Counted from the stretch's first letter, positions 34,921 through 47,964 are shown. The stretch: 64,000 nucleotides of DNA from Collybiopsis luxurians FD-317 M1 (GCA_000827265.1 KN834756.1:608746-672745), one strand, 5' to 3'. Program-made: numbers and translations. The notes: generated by a model not told the origin, from the sequence alone.

Positions 34921-36580
34921 ATACATATAACACAAAATTGTATTTCAAATATATAGCTATGTAATAGTATTGTATAAATCTACAATAAAAACATTTATTT
35001 GGCTGCAGATTCATACAGGATTGAGCTTTTAAAATAAATCACATGATGTGCTATAAATGAATGTTCAAATCCTGAACTAAGTGCAAGTTCATCTCTAAAA
35101 GCACAGAGTAAACATTGAATTGCAGAACATTTCAAGGACAACAGTGCGGCAATCACTTAACATCTCGATAACCTGTACTTACTGAGATTAACTAAGTTAA
35201 TGGATCAGGATGAGATCAAGATGAGAAGTAGATTTGATTTGCACTTGGCTTAGTTAAAACAAGGGGGGTAGCATATATAGTAATGTAAGAAAGCATCCAT
35301 GGAACTCAAAACCAAAGTAGGTAACCAGGAGAAATAGAGACAGTGACATTCAAATCAGGGCAATCAGGACCATGATCCACAGAATAGATTACTTATAGGC
35401 AAAAATGAGTGTAATCATCATTGAGACTCACGTTTTAACTGAGATGGGACATTTGTTGTGACTCATCCTAGAAATCTGGAATAAGGACATTGTAACATTG
35501 ATGACCCATCATTTGATTAAGCAACAGAACATGAGTGAAAACAAAGGACAAGATATTGAATTGGCGGGTGCTTACCCTCAGTTACCGCTTCTCAACATAC
35601 TCTCGTTCCTTATCTTTGTCTGAATTGGGAAATCAATTTCAGATGCAAGCCAAATATCTCAGTTGAAATGTCTACAACAGCAGTAGCACCTCAATGACCG
35701 CCCATGATGCCGGAAGCGGCCAGAGTCGAGCTCTCACCTGACGCCACTGGAAAGAAGCAGTTGCCAGTCCTAATCCTCGTTCCTCATTTACTCTGATTGT
35801 CGAACTAAAATTTACATACATAGCTGCATGAGCTGTGCAATTCACCACAATCAGCTCATAATACTGAAACAAAAATGAACAACTTACAAAAATCAGCTGT
35901 AGCTGCATACCAGAAACGAGGGGAAGGTTACTCGAAAACCCCTGCAGTTCTTCAAGTATGGCAGGAAGTGAATCAGATTCTTGTCAGGTCAGGCAAGCTC
36001 AATTTTAACTGCGTCCCGAAGTTCAGAATGCAGGAGTCATCGGCAGCAATGTTGTGGGCGTTGCCAGTAGATCTACGAAGTAACAGGATAACCGGATTAG
36101 ACAGAAGAAACCGTTTTTTGTGTAAATGCCCACCATCCGCGGTATGATGTCGCTGGTTTCGCGGCTCCAGAAGATCATAAACCTGTTTCCCACGCGAGCA
36201 ACAAAAAAGGGACCATTGCGAAGGGCATTCGTACCTCAGCTGCTAACATCTTTGACTGCCCCTGAAAAGATGAACATTGAGGTTGATGAACGGTAGAACG
36301 GTGAACATTGAACAGCCAATGTTTGAATATCCCGGCGACCATGCCTACAGAATCCATCCTGCAGGCAGTCAGCAAGACGGCGGCAAGACCCCATGGGTTG
36401 GCGCTTATCTACTCATACGCGTCGCAATTTCACGATTAAATGGTCGTTTGTAGCTCTTCCTACCTTTTTTTATTTATTTAAACTCTTCATTGCCGCAGAT
36501 AAGTAAGTCTAAGTACTAAGGAGCGGGGAGCCGCAACAATAGTTGTGCTCCGTTCGCTCAGTGGGTGTTTTCCTTCGTTT

Positions 36581-36809
36581 ACGAGTGCATGGAATGGAAT
36601 GGAATGCTGAGTTTCTGCTCTGACGATTCTGTGCCTGATCCAAGGCAGGCAATTTTGAATTGATCTAATTTTCGCAATTTACACAATTTTAGTTAGTTTT
36701 CATTACATTGATGATCAATGATCCTGGATCCGCAAGGTAATTTGTTCCAGTCACTGAAAAGGGCACGAGTCCTGCCACGCGTTAGCGTTGGCCCACTATG
36801 CGTCAAGTG
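36581..36809 (+). repeat. dispersed repeat, copy 1 (CpG-retaining)
   Basis: About 230 bp beginning ACGAGTGCATGGAATGGAAT and ending near GCGTCAAGTGG. Related copies lie at 53534-53750 and, in part, 57050-57130. This copy keeps CpGs that are CA or TG in the second copy. Confidence 0.7.
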
Positions 36810-37178
36810 GGTGTCTATGGGGGATGTTGTAGCTACGGGTACTGGTTAGTGTATTTATGAGGTAGGAAGTTATGTAGTGACGTGCTCGGTCGGGGGACCC
36901 GAATAAGTAATAAATAAGGGGGGAGGGTGTGGCCTCCTGACACTTCTCCCTCTAAGGAGGGAAGACACTAGGGAAAAACCAAGCCCCCATCGCAGGCGTA
37001 ACCGCTCTGTGGCTTGAGCTCTTGCGGGGCTTGGGCGACGGGTCCGCTCCTCCACACCAGACGAGTTAAATCCCACGCTACCGACGGCGAAGTCGACGCA
37101 CCGTAGCTTTTCCTGTCATTGTACCACACTTATGAGAAAAACGGAGAAAACTAGTAGCTTATAACACGAAAGTTGAAG

Positions 37179-37282
37179 TCCCTGGTAGTATATCGGTTAG
37201 TACACGCGCCTGTCATGCAGTGATTTGAGAGTTGAACAGTAATTGGTCGCGCGAAAGCTGGGTTCGACTCCCAGCCAGGGAG
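37179..37282 (+). tRNA. tRNA-Asp (GTC) with a 32-nt intron
   Basis: Acceptor stem TCCCTGG pairs with CCAGGGA, with discriminator G at 37282. The D arm contains GGTTAGT, the anticodon stem CGCGC pairs with GCGCG, and the T arm is CTGGG-TTCGACT-CCCAG. The anticodon GTC is at 37212-37214. An intron of 32 nt (37216-37247) follows A37, the usual position. All stems are intact. It lies about 70 bp upstream of the RPAP3-like gene, and decayed copies lie in front of two RPAP3 pseudogene copies. Confidence 0.95.
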
Positions 37283-37354
37283 TTATGAATTTTTTGGTTC
37301 AGCGCTTGGCTCAATGTGGGCGCTAAACGAGCCACATTCCCTTCTTTGGCGTAC

Positions 37355-39068
37355 ATGACGAGCGCAAAGGCTCAGGCAGCCAAAGACAAGGTAAGAGCAG
37401 CGGCTACATCAGAACGCAATATTTATACCTTGTAGGGCAATACCTCTTTCAAAAATGGTGACTATCCGTCTGCAATCGGGTACTACACCCAAGCTATCCT
37501 AGAAGATTCCTCAGATTGGACTTTTCCTCTGAATAGAGCTGCCGCGTATCTCAAGCTAGGCAAGTACGTTCTGTTCTTGTAAATTGTCTCTAGATATCAA
37601 GCTAGCCAAGCTGACGATGGCCTGTGAACAGAAATGAAGACGCTGAGAGGGATTGTACAAGCGTCTTGAATCTCAACAAGTCTAATGTTAAAGCGTTGTT
37701 TCGACGGGCTCAGGCTAGAAGGGCACTAGGAAAGCTGAGTGATGCGCAAAAAGGTGTGTGTACACCGCTGCTCTCAAACGTTTGCAAAGTGTATTGACCG
37801 AATTTTTTTTTCCTAGACCTCGAACTGGCTGCGTCTCTAGATTCGTCCAACGAGTCGGTGAAGAACGAACTGAGTTCAATAAAAGATCAGATATGGAAAT
37901 TTTCCTCGTCGGATGTGGTCCATCCGCTGAGGAGACGTGTACCAATCAAGATCATCGAGCCACCGACGAAGACTAACCCAGCACCGTCACCGTCGCCAAC
38001 ACGATCTTCGACCTCTACTCGTGAAGCTACGCTAAAAGAAAAACCCCCTTTGACATCTCAAGCAGTTTCCAAAACGAATTTGGCGGCTATCTCCACCTCG
38101 CCGCCTACTGCATCCACTGCTGTAACACCGTACCCGCCCTCAACCACACCGCCGCCGTCCTCTTCCTCACCCGCATCTCTATCCTCTTCATCCCCACCAG
38201 TACCAGAATCACCCCCAGTAGCCTCAGCTGCAGCATCAAAACCAACCGCGGAAGCACCCAAGGCGGCTGTGGAACCAGAACCCTCGTCATCCTCGACATC
38301 CCCCACGACATCCTTCCAACAAGCCAAACGCGCGCGCGACGAAAACGTGTCCAAGGTCAGCCGCGTAGGCGGAGGAATATTTCGTGCGTCGGGGAAGAAT
38401 ACGATTTTCAACACGAGGACATCGGGTGTAGAGGAAGTCGTCGAAGATGGAAACGAGGGAGAGAGTTCATCTCTTGCTGCTCGGGACGATAATGCTGATC
38501 ATCGTTGGGGATCCAGCGTGAGTTTGGGCACGAAGACTTCGACGCTATTCGAGTTTACGAGGGGTTGGGATCGGTTGGCGCAGCAGGGGGAAGAAGGGTT
38601 GGCGGAAGAGAGGTTTAGGTATATCATGGTGGGTGCTTGTCCGTGACGACTTTGGACCCCCTTCTGACCTTCGATGTCCCTCCATAGGCAATCGATCCTT
38701 CTTCTTACCCTAATATGTTCCAAAACTCTCTCGAACCTCCGGTACTCATGCGGATATTCAAGACATTCCGTGGGGCATTGGATGAAAATGGTCCGAATTC
38801 ATCTCCGAATTCCTCCGCCGCCGGTCCCACTTCTGTCTCCCCTCCTGCAAACCAGAAGAGCGCGCACGCCAACGTCGCCTCTCTTATATCAACCGTCCTC
38901 CACGCGCTGCTCCAAGTCCGCCGAATTCGCACGGTCGCGATGTTTTTGAGGAGCGGGGAGAGGGAGATGATGAGGGATGTTGTTGTGGAGGTTTTCAGAG
39001 CTTCGGAGCGAGGATTGGATGGGGATGGGGAGAAGGATAGGGATACGTGGTTGAGTATGCTCAAGTGA
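37355..39068 (+). CDS. RPAP3-like: RPAP3-like TPR co-chaperone (intact copy B)
   Basis: TPR protein with a C-terminal RPAP3_C domain. In yeast and animals such proteins (Tah1, RPAP3/SPAG) bind Hsp90/Hsp70 tails and work in the R2TP complex that assembles RNA polymerases and snoRNPs. Five exons (37355-37390, 37436-37563, 37632-37753, 37817-38628, 38688-39068) join in frame to 492 residues with no stop. Residues about 5-105 form the TPRs (GNTSFKNGDYPSAIGYYTQA; PLNRAAAYLKLGK; ALFRRAQARRALGK). Then come a Ser/Pro/Ala linker (about 150-290) and RPAP3_C (about 335-490: LFEFTRGWDRLAQQGEEGLA; AIDPSSYPNMFQNSLEPPVL; RIRTVAMFLRSGER). CpGs are well kept here. Four other copies in the window are broken. 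Confidence 0.87.
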
Positions 39069-39537
39069 ATGAGCATGAGGTTTGAACGGTGGAGGAACTT
39101 TATAGTGGGATGTGGAGGAACTAGGGATAGGAGGGATCGTCGTTTGGATGTTTTGTTGTTTAGCGGTTCGAGACCCAGGGATCCAGAAGAGTTTGATAGG
39201 TAAAAGTAGGTGTATTACCTTTACGCTTGTGCTGAATTTATTCCACACCTGTTCAATGACGTACAACTACGAATGTAAAGTTGTACCTTTCTACATACAG
39301 CTTTTGTGTACGCTGTGTGTGTCCTCGTTCACGTTTGCGACTGTACTGAGCGTGACGCGGCTAAGAGAACGATTCAGAAAGAGCTCAGTCTCGGTCTTTG
39401 GCTTCTGGTTGGACAACCGGTGGCGTGCGTGGACGGACCGTCTGGAGTTACTACGTGGTACTACGCTATGACTCAGGGTATGCGGTACAGAGATCTAAGG
39501 TAAGCCCAGGTAAGTCAAAAATCCAACAATAACCCAA
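39069..39537. other. spacer, no gene seen
   Basis: Downstream of RPAP3 copy B and upstream of the WD40-only relic. Codons for a NACHT domain, expected here by comparison with the gene at 43181-47926, are absent. Confidence 0.5.
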
Positions 39538-42178
39538 GTGATCATTGGCATATTGCAAAGTCTCCGGAATTTACTGATCATGTTTGGAAGTGGTGAAGCA
39601 AAAGGAAAAACACCACATTTATATATTAGCATTTTGCCATTTTGGGAGAATAAATGGGGATGCAAACCATATATTCAAAGGGGGATTCATGTTCGGAAGA
39701 AGTTGTTAACAGCGCAGACCTATGCAACAGCATCAATCAAGACACCCTCTGTAGTTCCAACTGTTGCATTCGCTCCTGATGGAACTAGGATTGCTTCAGG
39801 TTTTGAAGATTGAACAGTCCAAATCTGGGATGCCAATACAGGTGCACCCATAGGCAATCCTCTACAGGGCCACCAAAGTGTAGTAAGTTCAGTGGCATTC
39901 TTTCTTGATGGATCTAGACTTGCATCAGGCTCCTGGGATAAAGTGGTGAAAATTTGGAATGCCATTACAGGTGAACAGGTGTGCAGCTCTGCGCCAGGCC
40001 ATATGGACTGGGTGACTTCTGTGGCATTTTCTCTCAATAAAACTAAAGTTGTGTCGGGCTCCCGAGATAAAGCTGTGAGAGTCTGGGATGCTAATACTGG
40101 AGAACAGTTAGCTAATTGTTTACTTGGTCATAGCAATTGGGTAACTTCTGTGGCATTTGCTTCTGATGGAACCAGAATTGTATCAGGGTCTCATGATGAA
40201 ACAGTGAGAATATGGGATGTCACTACAGGGTCTCAATTGGGGAACCCCCTATATGGACACAGAGATTTTGTGACATCTGTGGCTTTTTCTCCTGATGGAA
40301 CTAAGATTGTGTCAGGTTCTCATGATAGAACAGTAAGACTATGGGATACCACTACAGGTTACCAAATAGGTGATTCACTGCATGGTCATAAAGATTGGGT
40401 AACTTCAGTTGCATTTTCTACAGATGGAACTAAAGTTGTGTCAGGCTCCTGGGATAAAACAATCAGAATTTGGGATGCCAGTACAGGTGTACATTGGGGT
40501 GCCTCACTTCAGGGACACAAAAATGCAATAACATCAGTAGCATTTTCTCGTGATGGAACCAGAATTGTATCAGGCTCTAAGGATAAAACAGTAAGAGTCT
40601 GGGATGCCACTACAAATGCTCAATTAGGTGACCCTCCTCAAGGACATGACAATTGGGTAAATTCAGTTGCATTTTCCCCTGATGGTACCAGGATTGTATC
40701 AGGTTCTCATGATAGAACACTGAGAATTTGGAATGCCAATACAGGTATCCAGTTAGGTGCTCCACTACAGGGTCATGGAAACAAGGTGACTTCAGTAGCA
40801 TTTTCTCCTGATGGAACAAGAATTGTGTCAGGATCTGAAGATAGTACAATAAGAATCTGGGATGCTAATACACATGTACGGTTGGGTCAAACTAAAAAGG
40901 GTGATATAGATTGGGTCACTTCAGTTGCATATTCTCCTGATGGGTCTAAGATTGCATCAGCCTATTTCATTCTTGATGTGGGGGTGTGGGATGCCACTAT
41001 AGATACACAGGCAAGCGGAGCTGCTAATGTAGAACAGGATGATCACAATATAGATCATTCAGGGATATTCTCAATTGGATCATCCAGCTCCCATAATAGC
41101 ACTTCAAAAAAAGATGTCTATGCTGATATACTCAAAATCTTTTCACAGCGACATCCAAGCTTAACAACTTCAGTTGCGTTTTCTCCCAATGGAACCAAAA
41201 TTGTGTCAGGCGCTGATAATAACACAATAAGAATATGGGATTCTGCTACAGGCTCCCACTTGGGTAGAACTCTATATGGCCATGAAGATGCAGTGACTTC
41301 AGTTGCTTTTTCTCCTGATGGAACAAGGGTAGTGTCAGGATCTCTTGATAGGACAGTGAGGATATGGGATGCCACTACTGGTTCCCAGCTGGGAAATCCT
41401 TTCCAGGGTCATAGGGATGCAGTAAATTCAGTAGCATTTTCTCGTGATGGACTCAGAATTGTATCAGGTTCTAAGGATAAAATAGTGAGGGTCTGGAGTG
41501 CTACTACACATGCACAGCTGGGTCATTCACTCCATGGCCATGACGAGCAGGTGACCTCGGTAGCATTTTCTCCTGATGGAACAAGAATTGTGTCAGGCTC
41601 TTGGGATTCAACTGTGGGAATCTGGAATGCTAATAGGGGTGTACAGTTTCATGGTTCTGCAAAGAATCCTGGATATCCAGTGAATTCAGTTACACTTGCA
41701 CCTGAAAGAACCGGAATTATTGTCTCATTAACAGAAAATTCAGTTCAGCCTGCAACATCCCGAGCCCTCCCTAGCCCAAATCTTACTTTCCATAGCTCTG
41801 TTCCCCTGTCCGGTATGTATATATTTTTTCCAATCCCTGTAATATCTATCTAAGTTATTAATTCCTAATCTAGACCTTGCAAACTGGACCATCACTCCTG
41901 ATGGATGGATCAAGTTTCCAAACAAAACTCATTCTATTGTTTGGATCCCTCCTGTCTACCGAAGGCATTTGTGGACCCCCCAGACAATGTGTATCATTTC
42001 CACCCAAGGATATAATAAACTATCATTGGAAAATTGTGTATTTGGTGAACAATGGACATTCAACACTAGAAAAATCATTCTGCAAGGTATCTATAGTACC
42101 ATTGAACTTGTAAGACTTACAGGATATACCATGCTGCTTTCTTTATATGCTGTGTTAAATATTCAAAATAGTCATTGA
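39538..42178 (+). pseudogene. WD40-only relic of a NACHT-WD40 receptor
   Basis: Exon 1 (39538-41812) and exon 2 (41874-42178) join over a 61-nt intron. It opens with NLLIMFGSGEAKGKTPHLYI, matching the post-NACHT linker of the neighbouring receptor. About 14 WD40 repeats follow (core AFSPDGTRIVSGSxDxTVRIWDATTG). Repeat 10 carries a variable insert, as in the neighbour. The last exon has the family tail DGWIKFPNKTHSIVWIPPVYR. The NACHT half is missing and a TGA (39811-39813) interrupts repeat 1 (GFED-stop-TVQIWD). From 39892 the frame is open for 653 residues, so a truncated beta-propeller protein remains possible. Paralogue of, and convergent with, the gene at 43181-47926. Confidence 0.8.
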
Positions 42179-43180
42179 AATTATGAGGGTATGAAATGTA
42201 ATGTAATGCCAAGGTCTGTTGTGATCCGATGCTTTGACTGGAACTAGCAACTCCAGTATGAGGCCAAGTAATACTTTTTTATATATTACTCAAACAATTA
42301 CTACAGTATTAGTGATACATGGAACACTGTAGAACTTGTACTTACCTTGTAGATAGTTCTAGAATACCTACTGTAGAGTATAAAAGGCCTATTCTGAAGG
42401 CCGACAATAATAGACTATTAGACAATTACTTATTTTATTTTCATCATTCCGAGCCTAATAGCTCAGAGGCACTAGTGCGCACCTAACCCACAATAAGGTT
42501 TTGTGGTCAATGGTCACAAATTCGGTCCTAGTCAATATGGGGCTGATCCTTGACTATTGACAGTGAAATGTTGCTGATACCAATATACAGCGTTCGCCAT
42601 TAAATTGGCCTTAAATTGAATTTAATTTAATGTCTATCAAGCCCTAAGACCCTAACTTGAGCTGGTATCCTTAATTAAGGCCTTAAGGAGAGCATTGCAA
42701 TATATAGTGTAATTACATCACTGCTATTCCATTACAAATTCATCATCCAATTCAATTGTTGAACCAAGCTGCAACCACCCCAGAAGTGGAAAAAATTCCG
42801 CTCGGTGGAATAAGTTACCGAAAACCAATAATTCAGAATATGAACGTTTCGGTGAAATTGAATGACGCATACTGCGGCATACAAACACATTTAGCATAAC
42901 TGAAATGTAGCAATTCAGCTGGCCTCAATTTCTTACTATGTTTTGAGATACCGACATTATAATGGGTGGCTCGGCACGGAACAATGCTAAACACTTAATA
43001 CATCTAATAGTCCTAGGATTCAACGGCAAGCCATTAATGGTTCTTGCCTCATACCAGAATATATTCAGGTTATACATTACACTTGAATAACAGTTTGATA
43101 GAAGCAAACTAAAAGGACATATTCAAGCCACTGGATCTGTATTCAGGATCCTGTGCAGTCTGACAAATCTAAGACTTGAG
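42179..43180. other. spacer between convergent genes; possible solo LTR or SINE
   Basis: Contains GTATAAAAGG near 42380 and a downstream tRNA-like stretch (about 42455-42545) with an A-box-like TAGCTCAGAGGCACTAGTG and a weaker B-box-like ACAAATTCGGTCC. That could be a SINE or a decayed tRNA. 42590-42690 has A/T-rich palindromes (TTAATTAAGGCCTTAA). No exon seen. Confidence 0.3.
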
Positions 43181-46100
43181 TCACATATCTTCAATGCAAG
43201 TTGCCCACTGGGTTCCAAATACACAGTTTTGAAAAGACAGCTTGGTATATCCATGGGGGGATATGATCAACATAGTTCTGGGCGTCCACTGATGGTTGCG
43301 ATAGGGAGGAGGGATCCACACAATAGGATGTGGATGTCTGGAAAACTTGATCCATCCCTCAGAAGTTAGAGTCCAATCTTGATGATCTGAAAGCAAAAGT
43401 CATGAATCATTATTGAAAACTGGTAGTAAAATAAGCATACCAGACAATGGAAAGAGATCGGAAGAGTTGTAAACACTGAAATCTTGTGATGGAAAGCCAT
43501 GGGAGCTTCCAGTAGGCTGGGCTGTGTTGCTGTCAGATCCTGATACAGTGTCGGACCCCAAGGGAAAAGATAGGACTGAAGTTCCTGAATCTTCCTGACT
43601 TTGAAAAGAGCTAGGTAACTGTACTTTTACACTAGCATCCCAAATTCTCACTGATTTATCATTGGAGCCCGAAACAATTTGAGTCCCATCAGGGGAAAAT
43701 GCTACTGAGGTCACCCAATCTTCATGGCCCCACAGAGAATTGCCCATCTGTGCACCTGTAATGGTATCCCAGATCCTCACTGTTCTGTCCCTAGAGCCTG
43801 ATGCAATACAAGCTCCATTAGGAGAAAATGTCACTGAAGTGATGGCATCTCCATGTCCTTGTAAGGTAGCTCCTAATTGGGAACCTGTAGTAGCATCCCA
43901 AATTCTGATTGTTCTATCATCAGAACCTGACACAATTCTCATTCCATCTGGTGAGAATGCTACAGAAGTTACCCAATCGGTATGGCCTTCTAGTGTATTG
44001 CCCAACCTTGCACCAGTAGTAGCATCCCAAAATCTAATTTTCCTATCCCCAGAGCCCGATACAACTTTGGCACCATCAGGAGAAAATACTATTGAAGTTA
44101 TCTGATATCCCTCATATGTTTCTTGCTTGTGAGCAACAGCATTAATTTTCACAAATCCTAGGTCATCCGAGGGATTCTCTAAATGGGCATCCTCTATAAG
44201 ATCCCAGATGTACACTCTCCCTCTCATGGTTCCAGAAGCAACTCTACTCTTATTTGGACAGAAGGATACTGAAGTCACCATGTCTTTGTGGAACAACATA
44301 TCATGGTCATATAAAGGATCCCCTAATGGTCTACCTGTTGCAACTTCCCAGATTCTTACTGTGCCATCATGCGATCCTGATGCAATTCTGACTCCATCAG
44401 CTGAAAAGTCAACTGAAGTTACCCAATCTTCATGTCCCTGAAGAGAATCTCCAATTTGTGCACCTGAAATGGTATCCCAAATTCTTACTGTTCCATCCCT
44501 AGAGCCTGAGACAATTCTAGTCCCAATGGGAGAAAATGCCACTGAAGTCACTTGATACTTGTGACCCTGTAGAGAATCATCCACTTTAATGGGAACATCA
44601 GCATCCCAGATCCTCACTGTTCCATCACTAGATCCTGATACAATCCTGGTTCCATCAGGTGAAAATGCCACTGAAGTTACCTGATTTTCATGGCCCTATA
44701 GAGAATTACTCAACCAGGTATCTGATACAGCATTCCAAATTTTCACTACACGGTCCCATGAACCTGACACAATTCTTGTTCCATCAGGAGCAAATGCCAC
44801 TGAGGTTATCCGACTCTCATGGCCCTCTAATGTAACCAACTGGCTACCCATACTTGCATCCCAAATTCTCACTGTTCTATCATCAGAGCCTAACACAATT
44901 CTGTTTCCATCATGAGAATAAGCCACAGAAGTGACCCAGTCTTCATGCCCTTGTAGAGATCCACCTGTTTGGGCCCATGTAGTGGTATTCCAAACTCTTA
45001 CTGTTTTATCTTTATATCCTGAAACAATTCTGGCTCCATTTGGTGAGAATGCTACTGATGTTACTTGATATTTATGACCCTGCAGAGTTACACCCAGTTG
45101 TGCTCCTGTAGTTACATCCCAGATTTTCAGTGTGGTATCATCAGAGCCAGACACAATTCTTTCACCATCAGGTGAAAATTCCACAGACATGACCAACCCT
45201 TTATGAGCCCTCAGTGGATTACCCAATGGTGCACCTGTAGCAGCATTCCACATCCTGACTGTGTTATCCCATGAGCCTGTTGCAACCTTGCTTCCATCAG
45301 GTGAGAATGCTACTGAAGTGACTATACTTCTATGGCCTTGTAAAGGATCACACAACTGGGCCCCTGTAGTGGCATCCAGAATTCTAACAGTTGCATCCTC
45401 AAGGCCTGCAACAATTCTAGTTCCATCAGGTGAGAATGCAATGTTTTGCACTTTTGACTGTGTCTTGAATGATGCCAAAGCATAGGTTTGGATTGTCAAT
45501 ACTTTCTTCTCAATGATAATCCCTCTAGTAACGTGGGGTTCATAGTCCCCTAGTTCTGCCCAGAATGGCAGGACACTAAGATACAAATGTGGAGTTTTTC
45601 CTTTTACTTCCTCGCTGCTAAATACCATGAGCAGATTGCGAAGATTCTGCAGTAGAGCAGTAGTTGATGTCCTTTTTTTATTCTGCAAAAATCTCTATAA
45701 CAAATAGTACTGTTAATACTTGAATGTAGCTTATTCAGTGTCTCAACTCACATTGATCATTAGCTCCAAAGTCTCTCCACACTTCTGCAGTTGGTCTTGT
45801 ATACTCATAGCCTCAATCCAGTAGATTGCCTTAACTTTTATGAATCTGCTCAACAGTTCCACAACATCTTCATCAATTGTACACTGGAGGCAGTGAAAGC
45901 TCCAATATTCACAAGCATATTGCAGAGCCTCTCTAATCACATAAGTAACTCTTTCCTTGAAACCTTTTACCTCTATATCAGGTATAAATGAAGAAGGATG
46001 GCCGCACATATTGAAATGAAGGTCCTCCAATATTCTAAAGCATATATTGCTTAAGGAATAATGCTCTAGGCCTGCGTTATAAGCTAGTTCTGGTAAGCTA

Positions 46101-47926
46101 GCATATTTAGCAAGAAATTCCGGAAATGAAGCATGAAAAGTGAAAACAGCTCTACTTCTCTCAGAGATGAAGAAGACTGCTTGGAGTCTGCTTATCAAAT
46201 CTAGCACAATATCTGCATCCAGCCCCATTAATTCAGCAATTGCATTGCATGACAAAGGCTTTCCCAATGAGATGACAGTATGAATAATTTTCCAATCCTC
46301 CTTAATTTCACTATCTGGAACATGCTCTTGGACAATTGCATTTTCCAGAATGCCAGCACAAAGCTTTTTCAGGTCTTCTGGATTTTCGCCATGTTTAAGT
46401 GTGTTTGTAAGTCTTGCTTTCTTTCTTGAGATACTTTTGGTACTCTGTACAAACTTAATCACTGTTGCAGCATAAATGAACAGCTTTCCAGATAGCATTG
46501 TCAGAGACTCTACTTCCTGATCAGTTAGTGATATACTCTTTAGCTCATTTTTGATATAGACTCTAATATCTGTTTTGACCAGACTTTCTTCCACTTGATG
46601 GAGAATAAACTCTTTTACTTGGGAAATTGGCTGCAAGTTGACAGCTGTATTACACATCTTCTCATTAATCTCTTGCTCTGGGCGACTGGTAAATAAAAAT
46701 CTCATCCCTTTGAGCTTATTGCACTGGATGGCTTCAACCAGAGCCTTCAGCATAATTGAAATATCCCTGCACTCATCCAGTGCATCAATCACAAACACTG
46801 GAATGAAATGTGCCTTTTTAAACATGTCTGAAACTGCATTCCATGGTTCAACTAACAGGTATTCAACTTGCTCTACTGGTCTTTTGGTAGCAAGGTCCAA
46901 GTCTCTGGTCAATATATTTTTCAGAGCAGTAGCAAATGCTCCAGAGAACTTGGCTAGCTGATAAGACAAAGTGGGAACAATCAACCGGTAATCCCTACAT
47001 TCAGGTATTTGTCGGGAACAGAAAAAGGACCCAGCAAGAAGCCCTTTGTTTTTTAAATTCTGGCATATAGACATTGCAATGGTACTTTTGCCTGTTCCGG
47101 CCATACCAGAAATCCAGTACCCTGAAGCACTGAAAGGATTCAGAGAAATAGCCCATTGTTCAACACTGGCTAGAACATGTATTCTTGTGCCTGGGCTGCA
47201 GAATCTGCGGGCAAGTTGGGCACCTATATCAGTATCAAATAATGCCTGAGAAGAATAAGGCATCTTTGCAAGAATGTCCCAGTTGGATGCTGAATTTCAC
47301 TTCAATAACTGGCTGTAAATTGATAGCTTTGCAGCTTACCACCAATCTGAACATCTCCTACAATGAAGTTCCCTCCGTCAATAGTAAAATTTGATGCATA
47401 TGGAAAGATGCTGCACAAGGTACCGAAAAATACATCACAAGGTTTTCCTGCTTTTATATAATTCTTACCTGTTTTTAATTTGCTGTATGGCCAGACTTCT
47501 ATTGAAAATTAATGTTGGACTCATACATTGGAGAATGTCAAGTCAGATGTCGGTCTACTCACTCTTTGTTTTGCTCTACACTTGTAATGCGATGCTCTTG
47601 GGGTAGTGAAATCTCATCTGAAACATGTCTCAAACCTAGTTTCGGCAGACATTAAACAAAAGAGAGTTCAAACCGGTGGTAGGGGTATAAGTGTACTGAA
47701 ACCCAGCCCTAGGAGTTGAATGGCGATCTATTACTGTGGGAGTTGTAATGCCAACCAAACTTCCAGCGGAAGCGGAGGATTCTCTGGAGTTTTCAGGAGG
47801 AGCTGAGGCATAGTCCGGACCAGCAGTATAAGTTACGGGATAAGCTTCGGCAGAACTAGCCTCGTGGTTTTCAGTCTTCTTTTGGAAAATGATTTCTTTG
47901 TCTTGATGGACGCGTCTGGGTTGCAT
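43181..47926 (-). CDS. NACHT-WD40 NLR-type receptor (HET-E-like), one premature stop
   Basis: Fungal NLR of the nonself-recognition/incompatibility type, presumed cytoplasmic. A tentative first exon starts at ATG 47926 (MQPRRVHQDKEIIFQKK). Exon 47410-47340 has YASNFTIDGGNFIVGDVQIG. Exon 47289-45752 holds the NACHT: P-loop GMAGTGKST (about 47105-47080) and Walker B VFVIDALDECRD (about 46805-46765). Exon 45682-43441 encodes about 14 WD40 repeats, enough for two seven-bladed propellers. Exon 43386-43181 has the tail EGWIKFSRHPHPIVWIPPPYR. Phases agree across 47410-43181. A TAG at 44696-44698, where sister repeats have CAG (LQGH), cuts the protein after WD repeat 6; this could be a real allele or an error. 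The gene is CpG-poor. The junction between the first exon and 47410 is unresolved. Confidence 0.82.
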
Positions 47927-47964
47927 GTTGCGTAAATATGGGAATCCGGCAATGAGCCTGTTCT

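Larger units (their letters stand above)
34405..37178. other. gene-poor spacer with repeats and possible exon relics
   Basis: Holds a G-rich palindromic repeat (34690-34920) and a dispersed repeat (36581-36809), listed separately. On the minus strand around 36100-35670 there are open pieces (GNAHNIAADDSCILNFGTQL; YELIVVNCTAHAAMYVNFSS) next to plausible donor sites. I could not join them into a gene or name them. 36920-37090 is GC- and CpG-rich and unlike its surroundings. Confidence 0.35.

Noticed and set aside
36870..37076. minus-strand Arg-rich 68-codon frame upstream of the tRNA
   Set aside because: GC-rich chance frame; no homology recognised and no exon signals.
38058..38414. 118-codon frame antisense to the RPAP3 linker (and similar ones in copies C and D)
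   Set aside because: Mirror of a Pro/Ser/Ala low-complexity coding region; the sense gene explains it.
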